Source: Desulfohalobiaceae bacterium
GTDB lineage: Bacteria; Desulfobacterota; Desulfovibrionia; Desulfovibrionales; Desulfothermaceae
DNA: 6,061 nt
Direction: 5' to 3'
Assembly: GCA_021737525.1 (NCBI GenBank)
Contig: JAIPDU010000107.1
Location: 1-6,061 of the forward strand
Below are positions 5,042 to 6,061 of this stretch, piece by piece. Within the stretch, counting starts at the first letter, position 1; every line of letters begins with the position of its first letter. Below the pieces are notes generated by a model that saw only the letters and a list, made by a program, of their open reading frames with translations, was not told where the DNA came from and did no database searches. The position numbers were made by a program, and so were the translations under genes.

Positions 5042-5869
5042 CTAGCGCAGATACTGCGTGGGCGGCTGGCGCAGATAGCGCTCGCTGAAGATGTCCTTGG
5101 GGATGCCCACGTCGTAGGTCACGTTTTCGTATTCGATCACCGTGTGGCTGCCGTCCCGGAGGTTCTTCATCCTGGACTTGGTCACCGTGGTGTAGCCCTG
5201 GATGGTGTCCACCTCCAGGACCTTGTATTCGCGGTACTTGTCCCGGTTCTTGTCCCAGTACACGGTCTGCACCGGCAGAAAAGTGTCCTTGTGGATCCAG
5301 GTCTTGTAGTAGGAGAACTCCACCTGCTCCGGATTCTTGGGGGTGCTCTGGATCACGTAGTATGTATCCGTGGTCTGCGCGAGCTCGTGCCGATCCAGGT
5401 TCATGTTCCTCCCGGAGACGTCCTCGTAGAAGAAGTTGGAGCCCACGAAGCTGGTGCGCTTGTCCCCGGCGGCGATACGCTTGACCAGGTCCATGGCCGG
5501 GAGATAGAGCCAGCGGTCGTCGGACTGGTCCACCGCGGTGTGCTTCCAGACCATGAAGACCATCTTGCGCACGTCGGCCGGGCGGTGGAAGAAGACGTAA
5601 AAGCGCTGGTCCATGATCCGCTGCTCCGACTCCTCCTCCAGGTCCTTGCGCAGGATGGTGAACTCCCGGTTGCGCGTGTCCCCCTGGGAGCCGGTAATGG
5701 TCATGGTTACCTGGGCCCGGCCGTCCTGGCCCTGATAGTAGGAGACGTAGTCCGCCTTCTCCACGACCTCCTCCGCGGTAAGGTCCCCGTTCTGGGCCAG
5801 GGCCGTTCCGCAGGCGAGCAGGAGACCGATGCAGGCCGTGAGCATCACCTTAAGCCATTTCCTATACAT
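5042..5869 (-). CDS. LolA-like outer-membrane lipoprotein-sorting family protein
   Basis: 275 residues, TAG stop. A signal peptide (MYRKWLKVML, then a hydrophobic core) probably ends ALA before QNG (residue 25), giving a periplasmic protein. LLAC at 17-20 resembles a lipobox, so a lipoprotein form cannot be ruled out. The mature part matches the LolA-like family annotated as outer membrane lipoprotein-sorting protein (from memory PF17131): an amphipathic start (LTAEEVVEKAD), strands with MTITGSQGDTRNREF, and the hallmark stretch DDRWLYLPAMDLVKRI...SFVGSNFFYEDV (118-151), then paired strands to about 260. Members are thought to bind acyl chains in a half-barrel and often sit beside RND/MMPL exporters. 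They are not the housekeeping LolA. The start at 5869 follows a strong ribosome binding site; an upstream ATG at 5911 would place 14 residues before the signal peptide and run into repeat DNA. The barrel gene follows after 49 bp. Confidence 0.88.
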   Translation of the reverse strand: MYRKWLKVMLTACIGLLLACGTALAQNGDLTAEEVVEKADYVSYYQGQDGRAQVTMTITGSQGDTRNREFTILRKDLEEESEQRIMDQRFYVFFHRPADVRKMVFMVWKHTAVDQSDDRWLYLPAMDLVKRIAAGDKRTSFVGSNFFYEDVSGRNMNLDRHELAQTTDTYYVIQSTPKNPEQVEFSYYKTWIHKDTFLPVQTVYWDKNRDKYREYKVLEVDTIQGYTTVTKSRMKNLRDGSHTVIEYENVTYDVGIPKDIFSERYLRQPPTQYLR

Positions 5870-5877
5870 AGTGACTT

Positions 5878-5885
5878 CCCTCCTT
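5878..5885 (-). promoter_or_regulatory. Ribosome binding site of the LolA-like gene
   Basis: On the minus strand AAGGAGGG lies 8 nt before the ATG at 5869. It decides this start over the in-frame ATG at 5911. Confidence 0.8.
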
Positions 5886-5905
5886 GGTTTGTCGCACTTG
5901 AAAAC

Positions 5906-5929
5906 CGCCAAGACGCCAAGGGCGCCAAG
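5906..5929. repeat. Three tandem CGCCAAG direct repeats
   Basis: CGCCAAG occurs at 5906-5912, 5914-5920 and 5923-5929, with 1- and 2-nt spacers. Degenerate copies in the same orientation (CCAAGAACGTCAAGG, 6001-6015) lie on the other side of the palindrome at 5938-5968. Read on the minus strand this is CTTGGCG-type repeat DNA like that seen in intergenic repeats of many environmental bacteria; that likeness is from memory. It lies 37 bp before the LolA-like ATG. Confidence 0.6.
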
Positions 5930-5937
5930 GTAAGATC

Positions 5938-5968
5938 TTTTGCTTTGCGGGGATGCCGCAAAGCAAAA
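5938..5968. repeat. 13-bp perfect palindrome with 5-nt loop
   Basis: TTTTGCTTTGCGG (5938-5950) and CCGCAAAGCAAAA (5956-5968) are exact complements around GGATG. On both strands the T-run precedes the stem and the A-run follows it, so a U-tract terminator is not formed. The palindrome is flanked on both sides by CCAAG-type repeats, which suggests a small extragenic repeat element covering roughly 5900-6040. Confidence 0.6.
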
Positions 5969-6061
5969 ACGAAGCCTTCCATCTCGCTGTTATCAATACA
6001 CCAAGAACGTCAAGGATGAAGCGCAAAGCTTCTTCTTTGATCAAAACCGGGTAGAGGTTTT

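Larger units (their letters stand above)
5870..6061. other. Repeat-rich upstream region of the LolA-like gene
   Basis: No gene was found here. A 60-residue minus-strand frame (5862-6044) reads through the palindrome and repeats and is not credible. Besides the CGCCAAG repeats and the 13-bp palindrome it holds a small hairpin (GAAGC 6018-6022, GCTTC 6028-6032) and AAAACC/GGTTTT (6043-6048, 6056-6061) at the window edge. A TTGACG at 6008-6013 (minus strand) lacks a well-spaced -10. The promoter of the two-gene unit was therefore not located and may lie beyond the window. Confidence 0.5.

Noticed and set aside
3580..5088. A 502-codon open frame on the plus strand, opposite the barrel gene
   Set aside because: It is antisense to a protein with signal peptide, barrel pattern and terminal Phe. 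Its own translation is low-complexity (Val-, Gly-, Arg-rich) with no recognisable domain, as expected for the complement of a GC-rich gene.
5870..5911. Upstream extension of the LolA-like gene to an ATG at 5911
   Set aside because: It would add 14 residues before the signal peptide, encoded partly by repeat DNA. AAGGAGGG at 5878-5885 fits ATG 5869 instead.
5938..5968. The palindrome as a Rho-independent terminator
   Set aside because: The A/T runs are part of the stem ends. On each strand the T-run precedes the hairpin rather than following it.
5906..6015. CGCCAAG repeats as a CRISPR array
   Set aside because: Repeats are 7 bp with 1-2-nt spacers, far too short and close, and no cas-like gene is present.
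4874..6019. A 381-codon open frame on the plus strand, opposite the LolA-like gene
   Set aside because: It is antisense to a well-recognised family member and runs on into intergenic repeat DNA. The His-, Val- and Leu-rich composition is typical of a shadow frame.

Overview
The window looks like chromosomal DNA from a Gram-negative anaerobe, most likely a sulfate reducer of the Desulfovibrionales (Desulfobacterota). The main reason is an exported CbiK-type cobaltochelatase, a form best known from Desulfovibrio. Three envelope proteins with signal peptides, including a predicted outer-membrane barrel and an OmpA-type peptidoglycan-binding protein, confirm a diderm cell. The taxonomic call is inference from protein character, not from a database match.

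All four genes lie on the minus strand, so transcription runs from high to low coordinates. At the upstream end (5870-6061) is a gene-free, repeat-like segment with a 13-bp perfect palindrome and CGCCAAG direct repeats. A two-gene unit follows: a LolA-like outer-membrane lipoprotein-sorting family protein (5042-5869) and, 49 bp later, a predicted outer-membrane beta-barrel protein (3517-4992, GTG start) with three LPxGL repeats after its signal peptide. This pairing resembles accessory proteins encoded near RND/MMPL-type exporters. No exporter gene is in the window, so it could lie beyond 6061.

Behind the barrel gene is about 500 bp without a gene (3010-3516). Its left part is AT-richer and holds a sigma54-like promoter candidate. 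Its right part is GC-rich and packed with inverted repeats, including a nested, branched structure at 3370-3507. Next comes a vWA-TSP3-OmpA fusion protein (1792-3009) with an intact metal-binding MIDAS motif.

After another gene-poor stretch (1418-1791) comes the clearest regulatory unit: a cobalamin riboswitch (1229-1417), a strong Rho-independent terminator (1123-1161) and then cbiK (147-1058). The layout implies that cbiK is switched off by premature termination when cobalamin is plentiful. A 16-bp perfect inverted repeat at the left edge (3-50) may end this transcript.

No tRNA, rRNA, CRISPR array, complete insertion sequence or phage gene was seen. The most unusual material is the set of intergenic repeats and structures, the exported His-rich chelatase, and the LPxGL repeats of the barrel protein.
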